A stretch of DNA of 64,000 bases from Carettochelys insculpta (taxonomy: Eukaryota > Chordata > Testudines > Carettochelyidae). The DNA lies in the NCBI RefSeq assembly GCF_033958435.1, contig NC_134138.1, positions 271,599,798-271,663,797 on the forward strand, written 5' to 3'. How positions within the stretch are numbered: the first letter of the stretch is position 1; the number at the start of each line of letters is the position of its first letter. Under the pieces are notes generated by a model. It did not search any database. It saw nothing but the letters and a program-made list of their open reading frames with translations, and was not told the origin of the DNA. Positions 1-12,305 of the stretch are shown here, in pieces. Made by a program: the position numbers and the translations under genes.

Positions 1-879
1 GAATGGTACAGTTCTTGATAGATTCATCTAATTGATTAAATCAGTAGGGAGTTTGGTCCTCATATATATACCATGTCCAATTCGGCCTTCCATATTCTTA
101 CTCACCTTCCATTGATGAGCCTGAGAAACCTCCCAATCAATTCAGCGGCTAGTCAAGGGGGATTATGAAAAAAAAGTCTGGAGGCTTTTGAGAGCTGGGA
201 GACTTGCCAATGAGGTGGGAGTGGGATGGTGATGAGCGTAGATAGCTCAGATCAGGAAACTGGATGTTTATCAAGCTGAGATGTGGAGCATATCATAGGG
301 AGGGTGATGCAGACAGAGCAGGTTTTCTTACATTGCCACATTAGGACTGAATAAAAATCCCAAAGGCCACTCAAATAGCAAAGATACAGCTATCTTTTCA
401 CACGTGAGTTCTGTTTATTTCTTAATCATTATCTTAAACTCATTTAGCATGAAAGTCTGAGTCATCAGAAACTATGCCAAGTATTCAGCACATTGGTATT
501 CGGCAAATATTTATTAGTTAATGGAAAAAATAGCAAAGAAAGTTCAGCAGAAGAATTTCCACTCAAGTCCTTCTTTTGTCCACTGCGCAAAGACTACAAG
601 GTAAAAAAGTTACATTGTTCAAACAGATTTCCCACTAAGATATATTTGGTTTGGTGAATGCTGTGGCTTCTTTCTCATTGGTATGACATACTGCAGCCAA
701 CAGGGAACTGTTAGGTAATGGTTCTGGGGGTGTGCGTCCCAGCTCTCCATGTGTGCAGATGTAAGGGACATGACCTGTCTGAGAGTGGCTAGATTTTTTT
801 TTGCAAGGCTACGTTCAAGGAGAAATTGGAAACCCAAATGAGGAAATTGGAGTATCATAAAATCATATTCATGCATGTC
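1..879. other. No gene seen
   Basis: AT-rich intergenic DNA. Short open frames here have no recognisable protein features. Confidence 0.6.
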
Positions 880-982
880 TTTGCCCATGAAAGCTTATGC
901 TTTAAATAGCTGTTAGTCTATAAGGTGCCACAGGACTTCTTTTGTTTTTGAAGATACAGACTAACTCGTCTACCCTTCTGAT
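880..982 (+). mobile_element. PLE 3' terminal fragment
   Basis: This contains the phrases GCCCATGAAAGCTTATGC, GTCTATAAGGTGCCACAGG and ACAGACTAACTCG, which recur at 30880-30963, 38575-38655 and 40385-40424. These are the 3' terminal sequence of a Penelope-like retroelement in + orientation. Only the end is present; no coding part is left. Confidence 0.75.
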
Positions 983-987
983 AAAAC

Positions 988-1030
988 CATAGAATCCTAG
1001 GGCTGGAAGAGAGTCCAGCTTCCAGTTAAC
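988..1030 (-). mobile_element. CR1 LINE 3' end remnant
   Basis: TAGAATCCTAGGGCTGGAAG is the complement of the CR1 3' end, the same phrase as at 47920. It directly abuts the preceding PLE fragment. Confidence 0.6.
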
Positions 1031-3774
1031 TGAGCCACAATGGATTCAACTGTGCTATTAACATGATTCATCTGGGTTTTCACAGCGGGGAAGGAGTTTC
1101 AAATGGTAGACCATAGAAAAGCATTGCCATAGGTGGGAGCAAAAAGACATAATGGCAAAGGATTTTTAAGAATCTTGGATTAAAAAGAGAAAATCCACCT
1201 TAAATTGTGGGCAAATTATTTTATCCTAGAGATGCAGCACATCATAAACCACAGACTTGATAAACACTCTTGTTTTTTTGAAACTGTGACAAAAAGCCAT
1301 CCACCTACATTTGCCTCTGTCTTTCTTCTATTAGCGAAATTAAATGTGGAGGTTACTGCGGTTAAAGCCAAATTCCTCTGAGGCCTGACTGTTTTCCATG
1401 ATGTGGAAATCCATAGCTCAGTTAGATTGAGACCTTACACAATTTTGTTTTTGCTGGCTAAGAAAAGGATTATCTGTCTGTTTATGTCTCTCAGTTTTAG
1501 CCTAGACGTCTCTATCCACATGTTCTGTTCACTCTATTCATTTGTGGGCACTTTTTTTAAAAAATGGATATTATGTGCATTTGATCTATAAAATTAAAAA
1601 AGCCACCAGATACACAAGAACACCATGTGCTAAATCGCTTGTGTTCTAAATATCAGGATTAATTTTAACTTATTAATTGCTGTTTTTTACATTGGGCAAA
1701 GCCTATATCAGAGGGTTACAGTGAGTTAGTGATAGTATTTCTTCCTCGGACTCAGAAGCAAATTTGCTGCAAATGCCTCATAAAAGAAGAAAGTTTTACA
1801 AGGGATGGGAGGAAACAGATGACTGTTATTTAAAGGGAAAAATACTTTTCTTTGCTTTAAAACAAAAACAAAATCAAGCCCACTCCATCCAAAACCATTC
1901 ACAAGGTAGGTATATGTTATCTACAGCTGTTCCTGAAAGAGCATCCTACAGAACAACCCTGACAGGTTAGTGTAAATCTCTTGGGAACAGCAGTTAAAAA
2001 ACATCAACAGTCAGTTATTACAATTTCCTATAATCACCCTTCCTTGGCATAACATGAATTGAATGAAAGCAATAAAGGCAAGGAAGTCCATTGTGCTTTG
2101 TCCTGCCGAACTCTTGTTAGGACAGGCGTGGGTTGTGAGCACAAATGTAACCAGCCGTGAATTGTTCCTTTTTTATTTGTTTTAATTTGTGGCCTTGAGT
2201 TGCATTAAATGAGCACGCAAGAAGGGCCAAGGTACAACACGAGGCCAGATCCTCTGCTGGCATAAGGCAACGTAGCTCTGCTTACTGACTTACACCAATT
2301 GAGGATATGGCACACATCCTCTGCAGTCCCCAGAAGGTTTGAATGATCTAAGGGCTTATTCTCTACTGCTGTAAGCCATAGAAATTCCCGAGAATGGAAG
2401 GGTATTCATTTTATAGTAGCCGATACAAATAACAAATACGTGCAGGAAGCCATTCTCTTTAGGGTCTGATTATGCAAGTAAATGCTCAGTCTTGGAAAGA
2501 CATGCTATATGAGTAATTTCTTGTTTAAAATGTTCATTGTGCAATTATTATAACCCCAGATTTCCTATGACCCAGTCTCAATTCCTGGCTGTCACAGTTA
2601 AGCTTCTCACTTATCTCAGGTCATGCTTCCTCAGCTGCCGTGTTATGAGGAACCTGTCCCCAGCACTCAGAGTCAACCAACAGTTATGGTAAATATTCTC
2701 CAAAAGTCACTGCAGAAGTCCATATTCACCACAGCTCTTCTCCAATGATCTTGTAATTTGTTATTTAGCATTAAAACTTATGAATAAATTGAGTTACAGG
2801 TTGAACCATTCTATTCCTGCATCCTGGAGCTGAACGAAAGAATTTGCTGCCCAAGGGATGTCAATAGTGTCTAGCACATTGCCAACACTTTCACAGCAGG
2901 ACTTGGAAGTAAACAGAAGATGTAGAAGGATAAAGTAGACTAAAAAAGTAGACTGATTTGAGACATCAGAATGTGCAAAGAACCTGTGCGGGAGGATGTT
3001 TAAAGTGGGAAAGCTGTTGCACAGGGGCAGTTCCACTCTCTCAGCCTCAGAAGCCTGGTTCCAGTGGTATGAAAAATCTTCACAGCTGAAGACTTCCTAG
3101 GCTGCAGTGGATGACCATGATGCCTTGTCATGCCCTTCGCTTTCCACAGAGTGTTGCAGAGCCGCCTTCTTGGTATTGGATCTCACTCTCGATCTCTTCC
3201 GTCCAGTCCACTGGAGGTGACTTCGAATGCTGGATAAGCAAGTCCCTATCTCAATGACGGTTTTAGACCTGTTGGCTACCCTCGCTTGGTTTAGCCCACC
3301 TGGTGAAGTGGTTTATCAGGGTGTGGCCACTGTGCATGCTATAGTTTCTTTGAGCCAAAAGTAACAGGTGAGTGCCAGGTGGGGACCAAAGGTGCATGAA
3401 CTGCCCCTGAAGAGACACAGCAAGCACCCCACACCAGAGGTGCCACCCCTCCCTGGACACCCCATACACCCCAATACACTCCCTTCTCTAAAGAGCATAC
3501 ACACTAGATAGGTGATTGAAATCAATAGACATTATGCCACCCAGGCTGTGCAGAGCTCTGCGATGAAACACCTTAGGAAAGCAATTGACCCATGACCATA
3601 CTGTAATTATGCAACTACTGTAATCTAGTCTTGTATTTTTCACTGCCAGGAATGATTTCTGCTTAAAGGTTTCTTCCTGCTGTTTCTCAGCCTCTGACCT
3701 TTATGCCTCTTTCAGGTTTGGGCTTTGCAGTTTGTTGCTAAGGATTGTAAAATTAAAGGGTGTTGTGGAGTGTG
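1031..3774. other. No gene seen
   Basis: Apparently unique AT-rich DNA. I recognise no exon, RNA gene or repeat. Confidence 0.5.
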
Positions 3775-4200
3775 ACAGGGTCAGGGCAGAGGGCTCCTTC
3801 TCAGGGAGAGAAAGGCAGCCCAAACAAGCAGAAGGACCTGTGGAGTACAAGCAGGCCAATTACAGGCAACTGGGTGGGAGCTGGCTCAGTCAAAGTGGGG
3901 CCAGCTGACTCCATTACTGGCTTAATAAGAGGCCTTTAAAAACCCTCCACAGTTGGAGGGTAGGAGGGAGAGAACAGAAGAAGAGGTTGGAAGAGAAACA
4001 GAGCAAACAAGGAGAAACCTGACAGGGAGGCAGACCACCTCCAGCTCAGGAACAGCAGGGGAGGGAGTCCCAGGAGCAGGGTCTGGGCTCCTTACCACAG
4101 CCCCTAGCTTGTGTGGGAAAGGGGTGAGAAAGACTTTATGAGGCTGTGGTCTAGGTAAGAAGGGCCCTTGTCACAGGAGCAGCAAGCTCCTAAGGATGAT
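3775..4200 (+). repeat. Possible solo LTR-like repeat
   Basis: The block begins TGTGACAGGGTCAGGGCAG and has a TTTAAAAACCCTCC stretch followed by a GA-rich segment, the layout of a compact LTR promoter. I saw no second copy, primer site or clear target duplication, so the class is a guess. Confidence 0.25.
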
Positions 4201-5134
4201 TTCCAAGGCAGGTTCTTAAACCAAAGGTGTGTTGAATGTAACATTTTGCCCACAGAATGTGGTTGGATAGCTCTCGTCAGGATGGAGAGAACAACAGAGT
4301 CATGGGCCAAAATCTGAAAAAAGTGCCAAGCAGTTGATCATCCACCTGTAAAAAACATTAAAATCTTACCCCCTCCCACCCCATTTGGAAATTCTTGGTC
4401 ATATTGTTTGATGCTACTGATGGTATTAATGCAGCAGCGGAAGGTGCCTGGCCTGAGTTAGATTCATCTTGCTGGTGTTTTCTCTCTTTGAATTTTGTGT
4501 CTATCCCATGGAAACGTGTCTTGTCACCTGCTTGCTGGAGAAATGAAGGGTGTGACACATGGCAGTCCAAGGGGTGGCTGCGGCTTGGGCAGGCATTCTC
4601 CAGCTAGATTTAATCTAGCTCAGGCAGGGACAACACACCAGCGTCTTCCCTTCCCTCACTCCCCGTCACCACTCACTGGTGAGTGTGGGGTGGTTCCACC
4701 CTGCCCTTGGAGAGGTGTGGCCCCCTAAGATGCACCACTGGGGTGGGGGGACATGCCCCCACGCTCCCTGGAAGTGGCACGATGCTTGTGGAGGAAGAGG
4801 TGGGCAGGGATATGCAGGGGGAGGAGGCAGAGCGGGGGTGGGGCATAGGCCAGGCAGGGCCTGCTCAGGGAGGAGATGAGGTTGGGGCACATGGCTGGTG
4901 CCCCCCGGAGTCCCTTGACCAGTCACCACTGAGATCAGGTTAGACATGTCTGTACAAGTGAATCCAGGGAACCACTTGGCTAGCTAGTGCGTGTGGCAGC
5001 CAGTTCTGTGATAACGTCACTACTCTTGGTACCAGAGCTGGCTAAATTAAAGCTCAGCTCGGCTGTGTCTCCATGGAGTCGAAGTGTAGATGTATCCCAC
5101 CTGTCTAGTGCACTGAGGACAGGAGAAGGGCCCA
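4201..5134. other. GC-rich non-coding stretch, no gene
   Basis: From about 4620 to 4930 the DNA is strongly GC-rich and open in several frames on both strands, which is what low stop density gives. No domain or splice-bounded exon is recognised. Confidence 0.5.
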
Positions 5135-5320
5135 GCATCTTATGAGTGCTAATTGTGACTCTGACACTAGCTCCCTCTGTGACCTTCAGAAAATCACTTA
5201 ACCTCTCCATGCCTTAATTTCCCCCTTTGTAAATACCACTAACCCATTCATAGGATATCATGCATATTCCTTCATGAATGATTGGAATGTCCTTTGAGTA
5301 TAGAAAGTATTACATAATTT
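5135..5320 (+). mobile_element. MIR-like CORE-SINE
   Basis: The sequence around CTGTGACCTTCAGAAAATCACTTAACCTCTC, then CCTTAATTTCCCC and TGTAAATA, follows the MIR core in order. It is an old, diverged copy with no intact tRNA head. Confidence 0.7.
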
Positions 5321-6680
5321 CAAGGCTGTCTGTGTACAAATCAAAGAGCAAAAAGTGGTGCTAAAGCACAGGTTAAAGTTGAGAGCCGGATCCTGCATTC
5401 AGTTATGCATGTAGCTATTCAGCGGACTCCATTTAATCATGGTTAGAAGTTCAAGGTTCCCAAAGTGTGTTAAGAAGCAAATCCACCTTTTAGTAATTTG
5501 CTATTGCTATCACTTTAATGTGGAAGGCATTTAGATACTGAGGTGATGGGTGGTAGAATAAACACCTGCTAGGTCCACGTGCAGTTTATTGTGTTTGAGG
5601 GAGACAAACAAACTCCATGATTGTTTTAGCAAACTGATATGGAATGCATTTTTAGTGAATAATTAATCCTGTTTGGCTGGGGTAAAACCATATGGTGGCA
5701 CAGAGCATGCCAACAGGCACGTGTACTGTGGGAATTTTTTTATACAGCAATAAATCAAAATGGTTTCTTTTTCCAAAGGAATTTTACAGACTTGGGGAAA
5801 TAGATACACTTAAGTAAGACCCTGTTTTCCCTTTAAAAATGGGTAAAAAAATCAAAGTCTTCTGTCCTCTCCATCTAGTATCCACTTATATGTACTGTTT
5901 TCACTCGTGCCTCCAGTATTTAGCTGGCATTACCTACAACCTATACTAATGTAACACTTCTTTCTAAGCGTTGGAGTAAACAGTGTCTAAGCTACTCTTC
6001 TGATGGCCAAGGAGTGAAGTGGCTAATTCTATATTTCTCACTAGCTCTCTTTGTGTGTAATTGCATAAACACTTTATGCTTATTGCAGCACCTGCTCATC
6101 ACACCCTCTTTGAAAGGCAAACGCCTGTCTCGTGAGAACCTCTCCATGCAAATTCATGAACGGGGAGTGAAATCAGGGGAAAATACATCTGTTTGTCACA
6201 GGTGTTAAGCAGATAAGAGGCTTTACACTGGGCATGCTCAGCTACTGACACAAGACAGGAGCATCTTGTCCATTCCTGTGGCTAAGTCCTTGGGCCCTCC
6301 CTTGGTCATGTCCCACCTAGACTGCGTCTCCTTATCTTTAACTGATTCTATGACCTCCACATACCAGGGACACAAAGTCCTAACCGGGCAGGAAGCATCT
6401 TGCTTTCTGCCACAGTCAGGCAGCTGAGAGTTTCTTGCTTGTGATGATGCTGCAGCCTCTGAATTTTGGGAACTGGGAGTGAGACAAGTCCTATACAGTG
6501 TAGAACCCAATTGGCTTTGGTGTATTCAAGCTGAAATAGCCCCTGCAGACTCTAAGCAAGCAGTCCCTGACTCTGCCTGTGCCACATGAGTGACCCCTCA
6601 CAAGCGGAGGATCTTGGGTGATGACATATGACTAACTTTAAAAAGTTAGTACCACCCTTTCCTCCACACCAGCCTGGTGA
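5321..6680. other. No gene seen
   Basis: AT-rich intergenic DNA without recognised features. Confidence 0.5.
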
Positions 6681-6685
6681 GTGAA

Positions 6686-6740
6686 TATCAGAATCAGAGC
6701 TGGAAGGGACCTTCAGAGGTCATCTAGTCCAGCCCCTTGC
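6686..6740 (-). mobile_element. CR1 LINE 3' end fragment
   Basis: CAGAGCTGGAAGGGACCTTC followed by a TCATCTAGTCCAG block is the reverse complement of the CR1 3' UTR. Confidence 0.8.
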
Positions 6741-8034
6741 CTAAAGCTTGAAGTACAGTGTTGCTTCTATAATCCCTGTACACAGCAGGTGGATGGATCA
6801 TGCTCTGGGTGGACTGGTTCCACATGGCCCCAAATGCAAGTGAGTACACACTGGGCAGCATTTGGCTTTACACAATCTTCTTCTTGTGTCTCTAATCCAA
6901 AAAATGGATCTTGCCAACCTTCCCGCCTGTGAATAGTTTTGCCTGTTTTCTTTGCTTACTCAGACATCACGAGGTCCCTTAGCTGTTGGCTAATGCTCTC
7001 CTCGGCATTGGACAAATAGCTGAGAACACAACAGCTTCTCGAGAGGCAGCCCTGTGTGCAGTTGCTGTGACAGCTCTGAAGATTTAATGTCAGGTCACCT
7101 AATGATACCTGTGCACAAATAATGAACCTGGGCAGTCAACTAATGACAACCTTGTTTTGCAGGCTTTTTTTCTGGTGGTTGTTCTGTGTTCGCAAAGGGT
7201 TGGTAACTGCTTGTTCCAGCATTGTGACAAGTGTCAATTAGGCTGAAGAAGCACATTATGAGCTCAGGCTTAAATAAGCTGCCTTCCAGCTGAGATTTTT
7301 GAGCACTCCCAGTGCAGCGTGTAGGAAACGGCCCCTGGTAACATTATCCTGCTTTCAATGGCAAGGCTGGAATGTGCCAAGAGAACCACTACCATAAAAA
7401 ATAAAGTGAGCTTCATTCCAGTCCCCATCTTTTCAAACAAAGCTGATGGAATTTGAATGCTCATAAGAGTCCATACCCTCCTCCACAAATTCTTAGATCA
7501 CTTCTTTATCCAGTAGAGACTGAGTGCCCTGCCCCTGTGTTAGGGGCGTGTGTCTCCAAAGGATAAACTCCATTGTGATATATAATTAACTCATTATTGA
7601 TATGCACAGGATAGGTTTAGCTGCTTGAACCCACATTGAAAAAGAACATGGAAGGGGATCTGAATTTATAACATTTCACCTTAATGTCATATGTAATTAC
7701 CTACCAGAAATTACAATAATACAATAAACACACATATTAAACCCCATTAAACTGTAGTTCATCCCCACCATAAAAGCCCAGGAGAGATGGTGGTCTTTTT
7801 CGGATACATGGAAGGATAATTAATTTTAAAATGGAGTTCTGGACTTGACTCATGATGTCCTTTTCAGTCCTTTGTCACCCCTGGAATAAATTCACAGGTC
7901 TCGTTCATCAAAGGAGGTTGCAAGTTACAAAGTTCCGGCCTGGACAATGGTCTCCCAGCAGCCTCGGCTCCTTTATCTGGTGGCGGCTATCCTTTGGGAG
8001 CCAGTGCTGATCTCAGCTACAATGTTATTGCCGC
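6741..8034. other. No gene seen
   Basis: Nothing recognised apart from short chance open frames. Confidence 0.5.
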
Positions 8035-8060
8035 GAGAGAGAGAGAGAGAAAGAGAGTTT
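8035..8060. repeat. (GA)n microsatellite
   Basis: A run of GA dinucleotides with one interrupting AA. Confidence 0.9.
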
Positions 8061-8748
8061 GACAATAATGTATCAATTGTTCCCATAATTGTGAAAAAGT
8101 GTGTGGTTTTCACACACCCACTGCTAGCTAATTCTGGTCACCCTGAAATCAGTGGTAACACTCCCATTGAAACAGGAGCAGCCAATACTGAAGACATCTG
8201 AGAATCCATTGTTTGATTGTCTAACTCTGACAGTCAAAGACTCCAAAGCATCTATTTATCCTTTATTTAGCTGGAAAAAGGGAAAAATTTGAAAGTAAGG
8301 GCAATGCTACAGAGGGTACCTGGGAACCCACATGTACATCAGGGAGAAAAGAACATGAACACAATCCCATTTTTGTCCCTGAATTATTTTATTGCTTCTT
8401 TTGTGTAAGAAAACAGTGAAAGACTCACAATAACCAAAATCCAACTATATTAGGTCTAATCTCCTACCACAAAAAGTTGACTCAGGAAAGCCAGACTTCT
8501 GAGAGTTAGTGTAGATTTTTTAGGATTGGGAAAAATATACATTTTTATAATCAGAGCACCAGATTGGAATTCCGTGTGTTCTTGCTATAAATAAAACGCC
8601 TTGTAAAAATTATCTAAGACTGTACCAATAGTTGCATATATCAGCTCAGTAGCAAGATGTATTCATTATTACTGATTGTGCTACCTCCCAGACGCATCCA
8701 GAAGAAAACGGTCCTCAACTTGGAATGAAGGAAATAATGGGCCGAACC

Positions 8749-9162
8749 TCTTAAATCCAGGACTCTCTCATTCGGCAGCATCTGTGGTCTGGCAGGACCA
8801 CAGATGTTGCAGTAACAGAGAGTCCTGAGGTTGGGGCTGTACCCACATCTGCAGGGCAGGGACAGGGTCTGGGGCCAGAGTGGTGGCCAGCAGCCTGGCC
8901 TTGCCCAGAGTTAGAGCCCTTGCCAGCCCTGCGGGGCCTGAAGTATGAGGCTGTGGCCAGAGTTCCCTGCCAAAGGCCGAGGCTGGGGCCGGAGTCCCTA
9001 CTTGCTGCAGCCCCCTGGTAGCCCAGGGAAGCCTGGAGTCCCTGGGGAGCAGGAGGCTGGGGCTGCCTGGGGTAGAAGCCCTGGACCACCCCTGGTCCAG
9101 CAAATTTTGTCCTTTGGGACCTATCAGGTTCACACCATGCCAGACCAGGGAGGTGCAACCTG
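8749..9162. mobile_element. GC-rich TIR DNA element (family shared with 13093 and 17585)
   Basis: The left side carries CTCTCTCATTCGGCAGC. The right side, read on the complement, carries a matching motif around TTGCACCTCCCTGGTCTGG. The family reappears at 13093 (CTCTCTCGTCTGGCAATATCC) and 17585 (TTTCTCGTCTGGTAACATCC), each ending near GGTCCAGCAAA or a relative. The interior is GC-rich and open on both strands by composition only. The class is not settled; pogo/Tigger-like is my guess. Confidence 0.5.
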
Positions 9163-9949
9163 CAGCACCTTGAATATGTTCAAAAGACTATATAAGACAT
9201 AGCTTTGAAATGAACGTTTTATCATTGATTTAATAGGGACAGAATTTCACTCAGATCATTTACTGTTGGATCTTAAAAATCTCTGTGTTTGTGAATCTCC
9301 CCATTATACAGCATTTAGGTGCCAGGTGGAATTAGCATTTAAAGATGATTCGGTACTTAGTCAAATGGCAGGTAAGCCTGGACAGAGCCCTGCCTAGCCA
9401 GAGATAACAGAGTGGCTAGGGAAGTGGATACCCATGCTGGGCCCACCATGCTCTGCCCAGCTTCCAGGCTGAAGTGGGGTATGTGTGCCAGGGCAGGCCC
9501 CTGCACTGTTGGGAAAAGATGCAAGAAGCTTCATCCTCAATCTCCTTGCAGGAGGGGTCACATGCCAGCCCTGTCCAGGCCTGCTCCCTCTGCTACTGGT
9601 GATCATTGATGGGCAGAGCCCCAGCATCAGGTCCCTGCTGCTCCTTACCCCTATCCCTGCTTTCCTGCTGCCTGCCTCTTCCCTGTATAGCCCTGCCTCT
9701 TCCCTACCTATCTGTGCTCACGCTGTCATCACCTCCCCACGATCTGTCATGTGGATGCAAGTAAGATTTGGATTGCGGATCAGATGAGGAGTTTCTTTGG
9801 GCAGATGTGAACTGGATGTAGATCCACATTTTTGTATCTGTGCAGTGCTCCAAGTGTGGATGAGGAGAGCCAAATACAGAGGGATGGAAAGATGCAGTCT
9901 ACACACTGAGAGGTAGGAATACAGAGAGTATAATTCAGCTTAAGCAGGT
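9163..9949. other. No gene seen; GC-rich middle
   Basis: About 9400-9700 is GC-rich and open in several frames. No protein family is recognised. Confidence 0.5.
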
Positions 9950-10647
9950 CAGAGTGAATCTAAACAGGATGAACTTTAACAAAGACAAATGCAAAGTGCT
10001 CCACTTAGGAAGGAACAATTAATTTCACACATACAGAACGGGAAGCAACTACCTAGGAAGGAGTATGACAGAAAGGGATCTAGGGGTTATAGTGGACCTC
10101 AGGCTAAATATGATTCAACAGTGTGATGCTGTTGCAAAAAGAGCAAACATGATTGTGGGATCCATCAACAGGTGTGCTGTGAGCAAGACTTGAGAAGTCA
10201 TTCTTCCACTCTACTCTGTGCTTGTTAGGCCTCAGCTGGAGTGTTGTGTCCAGTTCTGGGCACAGCATTTCAAGAAAGATGTGGAGAAAATGGAGAGGGT
10301 CCAGAAAAGAGCAATAAGGATGATCAAAAGTCTAGAGAACATGACTTATGAAGGAAGGCTGAAAGAATTGGGCTTGTTTGGTTTGGAAAAGAGAAGATTG
10401 AGGAGGGACATGATAGCAGTTTTCAGGTGTCTAAAAGAGTGTCATAAAGAGGAGGGAGAAAACTTGTTTGTCTTGGCCTCTGAGGATAGAACAAGAAGGA
10501 ATGGACTTAAACTGCAGCAAGGGAGGTTTAGGTTGTACATTAGGAAAAAGTTCCTGACTGTCAGGATGGTCAAACACTGAAATAAATTGTCTAGGGAGGT
10601 TTCCGAATCTCCATCTCTGGAGATATTTAAGAACAGGTTAGTTAAAT
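9950..10647 (+). mobile_element. CR1 LINE, 3' part of ORF2 (left half of a split copy)
   Basis: The frame at 10218-10580 encodes the C-terminal end of the CR1 ORF2 protein: the RPQLECCVQFWAQHFKKD, KMERVQKRAIRMIKSLEN and LFGLEKRRLRRDMIAVFR blocks are in the expected order. Upstream DNA from about 9950 matches the usual CR1 run (AACTTTAACAAAGACAAATG, then a CAAAGTGCTCCACTTAGG block). The copy is cut at AGTTAAAT (10640-10647) by a PLE and resumes at 12186. It is a 5'-truncated, inactive copy. Confidence 0.92.
10640..10647. repeat. Target site duplication, left (AGTTAAAT)
   Basis: AGTTAAAT at 10640-10647 recurs at 12186-12193. The two copies flank the PLE insertion exactly, and removing one copy together with the insert rejoins the CR1. 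Confidence 0.9.
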
Positions 10648-10904
10648 AGTAACAGAGAGAAAGCTGTGCTAGTCTATATACTATCAAAACAAAAACAGCA
10701 GTAAAGTATCACTTTAAAGACCAACAAAATAATTTATTAGGTGAGCTCTCGTGGGACAGACCCACTTCTTCAGACCATAGCCATACCAGAACAGACTCAA
10801 TATTTAAGACACAAAGAACCAAAAATAGTAATCAAAGTTAACAAATCAGAAAAAAAATATCAAGGTGAGCAAATCAGAGAGTAGAGGGGGAGGGAGAGGG
10901 GGAG

Positions 10905-11411
10905 TCAAGAATTAGATGAAGCCAAGTATGCAAAAGAGTCCCTATGATGACCCAGAAAATTTGCATCCCAGTTCAAACTACGTGTTAATGTGTTGAATTT
11001 GAATATAAAAGTGAGTTCAGCAGCCTCTCTGTCCAAGGTAGCGTGAAAATTCCTCTTCAGTAAGACGCAAACTCTTAAGTCATTAACAGAATGGCCCACT
11101 CCATTAAAATGTCAGCTGACCGGTTTGTGCATCAGGAGTGTTTTTATGTCTGTTTTGTCCCCATTAACTCTTTGTCTAAGAGAGTTTGAAGTCTGTCCAA
11201 TATACAAAGCATCTGGGCGTTGCTGTCATATGGTGTTAGTTGAGGAACATGAGAATGTGCCCGTGATTCTGTGAATAACCTGGTTAGGTCCAATGATGGT
11301 GTCCTCAGAACAGATATGTGGACAAAGCTGGCAGTGGGCTTTGTTGCAAGGAAGAGTCCCAGGACTGGTATTCGTGAGGTATAGACTGTGGCTGTTGGTG
11401 AGAATCCTCAT
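10905..11411 (-). pseudogene. PLE linker and GIY-YIG endonuclease, broken
   Basis: The 11226-11411 frame has the linker CNKAHCQLCPHI, a Cys/His cluster placed before the nuclease in PLEs, and leads into FSCSSTNTI, where the GIY strand begins. After a frameshift the minus strand reads ALYIGQTSNSLRQRVNG, the YIG strand and the following arginine. An in-frame stop follows the MHKPVS segment, and the C-terminal part continues at 10905-11099 (VNDLRVCVLLKRNFHATLDR). The nuclease family is clear; this copy cannot encode it intact. Confidence 0.9.
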
Positions 11412-11429
11412 AAGGATGGGAGGTTGTCT

Positions 11430-12026
11430 TTAGGAGAGAACAGGCCTGTCACATAGGACCTTCTGGAGTGTGGCATCCTGATTAAGGATAGGTAGTAGGT
11501 CTTTAATAATGCCTTGCAGTGGTTTGAGTTGGGGCTTGTAGGTAATGACCAGTGGTGTTCTGTTCTTGGCTTTTTTAGGCCTATCTTGGAGTAGCTGGTC
11601 TCTGGGTATTCGTCTGGCCCTGTCGATTTGTTGTTTTATTTCTCCTGATGGGTAATTCAGGTTTATGAATATTTGCTCAAGATCTTGTAGTTTTTGGACT
11701 CTGTCAGTAGGATCAGAGCAAATGTGATTGTACCTAAGGGTTTGACTGTAAACAATAGATCTAGTTACCTGTGCAGGATGGAAGCTAGAAGCGTGTAGGT
11801 AAGTATAGTGATCAGTGGGTTTCCGGTAGAGTGTGGTACCAATCAGGCCATCCTTGATTTGTACTGTAGTGTCCAGGAAATGTATCTCTTGTGTGGCATA
11901 ATCGAGGCATAAGTTGATGGTGGGGTGCAGATTGTTAAAGTCACTATGGAATTCTTCTAGAGTCTCTATACCATGCATCCAAATCATAAAGGTGTCATCG
12001 ATGTATACCAAGTAGAGGAGGGGCAA
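11430..12026 (-). pseudogene. PLE reverse transcriptase, palm to thumb fragment
   Basis: The 198-residue frame begins near the catalytic YIDD box (LVYIDDTFMIW, residues 6-16). It continues through EFHSDFNNLHPTINLCLDY and a LDTTVQIKDG-LYRKPTDHYTYLH stretch typical of Penelope-type RTs. The end (QIDRARRIPRDQLLQDRPK, then LVITYKPQLKPLQGIIKD) is the thumb and connector. The preceding RT part, with LQISGTAVGTRMAPQYVNIF, is in another frame at about 12050-12185, so at least one frameshift separates them. The catalytic aspartates survive here. Confidence 0.92.
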
Positions 12027-12047
12027 TAGGGAACGAGAGCTGAAGAA

Positions 12048-12185
12048 TCATTGTTCCATGTCAGCCATAAATATGTTAACATATTGTGGGGCCATGCGGG
12101 TGCCCACAGCAGTTCCACTAATCTGGAGGTATAAGTTGTCCCCAAACAGAAAATAATTGTGGGTGAGAACAAAGTTACAGATGTC
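12048..12185 (-). pseudogene. PLE reverse transcriptase, upstream fragment (frame-shifted)
   Basis: The peptide LTDICNFVLTHNYFLFGDNL followed by the GTAVGTRMAPQYVNIFMADME block is the RT region just before the YIDD box. It is out of frame with 11430-12026, and its 5' end is the insertion junction at 12185; beyond that the same frame runs into CR1 DNA. Confidence 0.88.
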
Positions 12186-12193
12186 AGTTAAAT

Positions 12194-12305
12194 GTCTATC
12201 GGGATAGTCTAGGCAGTACTTGGTCCTGCCATGAGGGCAAGGGGCTGGACTTGATGACCTCTCGAGGTCCCTTCCATGAGTATTCCATGAGTGCATGATT
12301 CTATA
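12194..12305 (+). mobile_element. CR1 LINE, 3' end (right half of the split copy)
   Basis: CR1 sequence resumes after the duplicated AGTTAAAT, with GTACTTGGTCCTGCCATGAG, GGACTTGATGACCTCTCGAG and a final ATGATTCTATAAAGG, the family's terminal octamer region. It is the continuation of 9950-10647. Confidence 0.93.

Larger units (their letters stand above)
10648..12185 (-). mobile_element. Penelope-like element, 5'-truncated, with RT and GIY-YIG remnants
   Basis: Read on the minus strand, this holds the end of a PLE reverse transcriptase, a cysteine-rich linker, a GIY-YIG endonuclease and the 3' terminus. The terminus reads AGTAACAGAGAG at 10648 on the + strand, and its ACTTTAAAGACCAACAAAAT, ATTTATTAGGTGAGC and CCACTTCTTCAGACC phrases recur at 17007 and 45380. 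It is flanked by an 8-bp duplication and interrupts a CR1. It is truncated inside the RT fingers/palm, as expected for target-primed insertion. Frameshifts and stops show it is dead. Confidence 0.93.

Noticed and set aside
3775..4200. Complete endogenous retroviral or gypsy provirus
   Set aside because: Only an LTR-like block is visible; no internal coding region, primer site or second LTR was found.
8751..9202. Overlapping GC-rich frames on both strands (up to 135 codons)
   Set aside because: They lie in a repetitive TIR element and open both ways because of base composition; no conserved protein.
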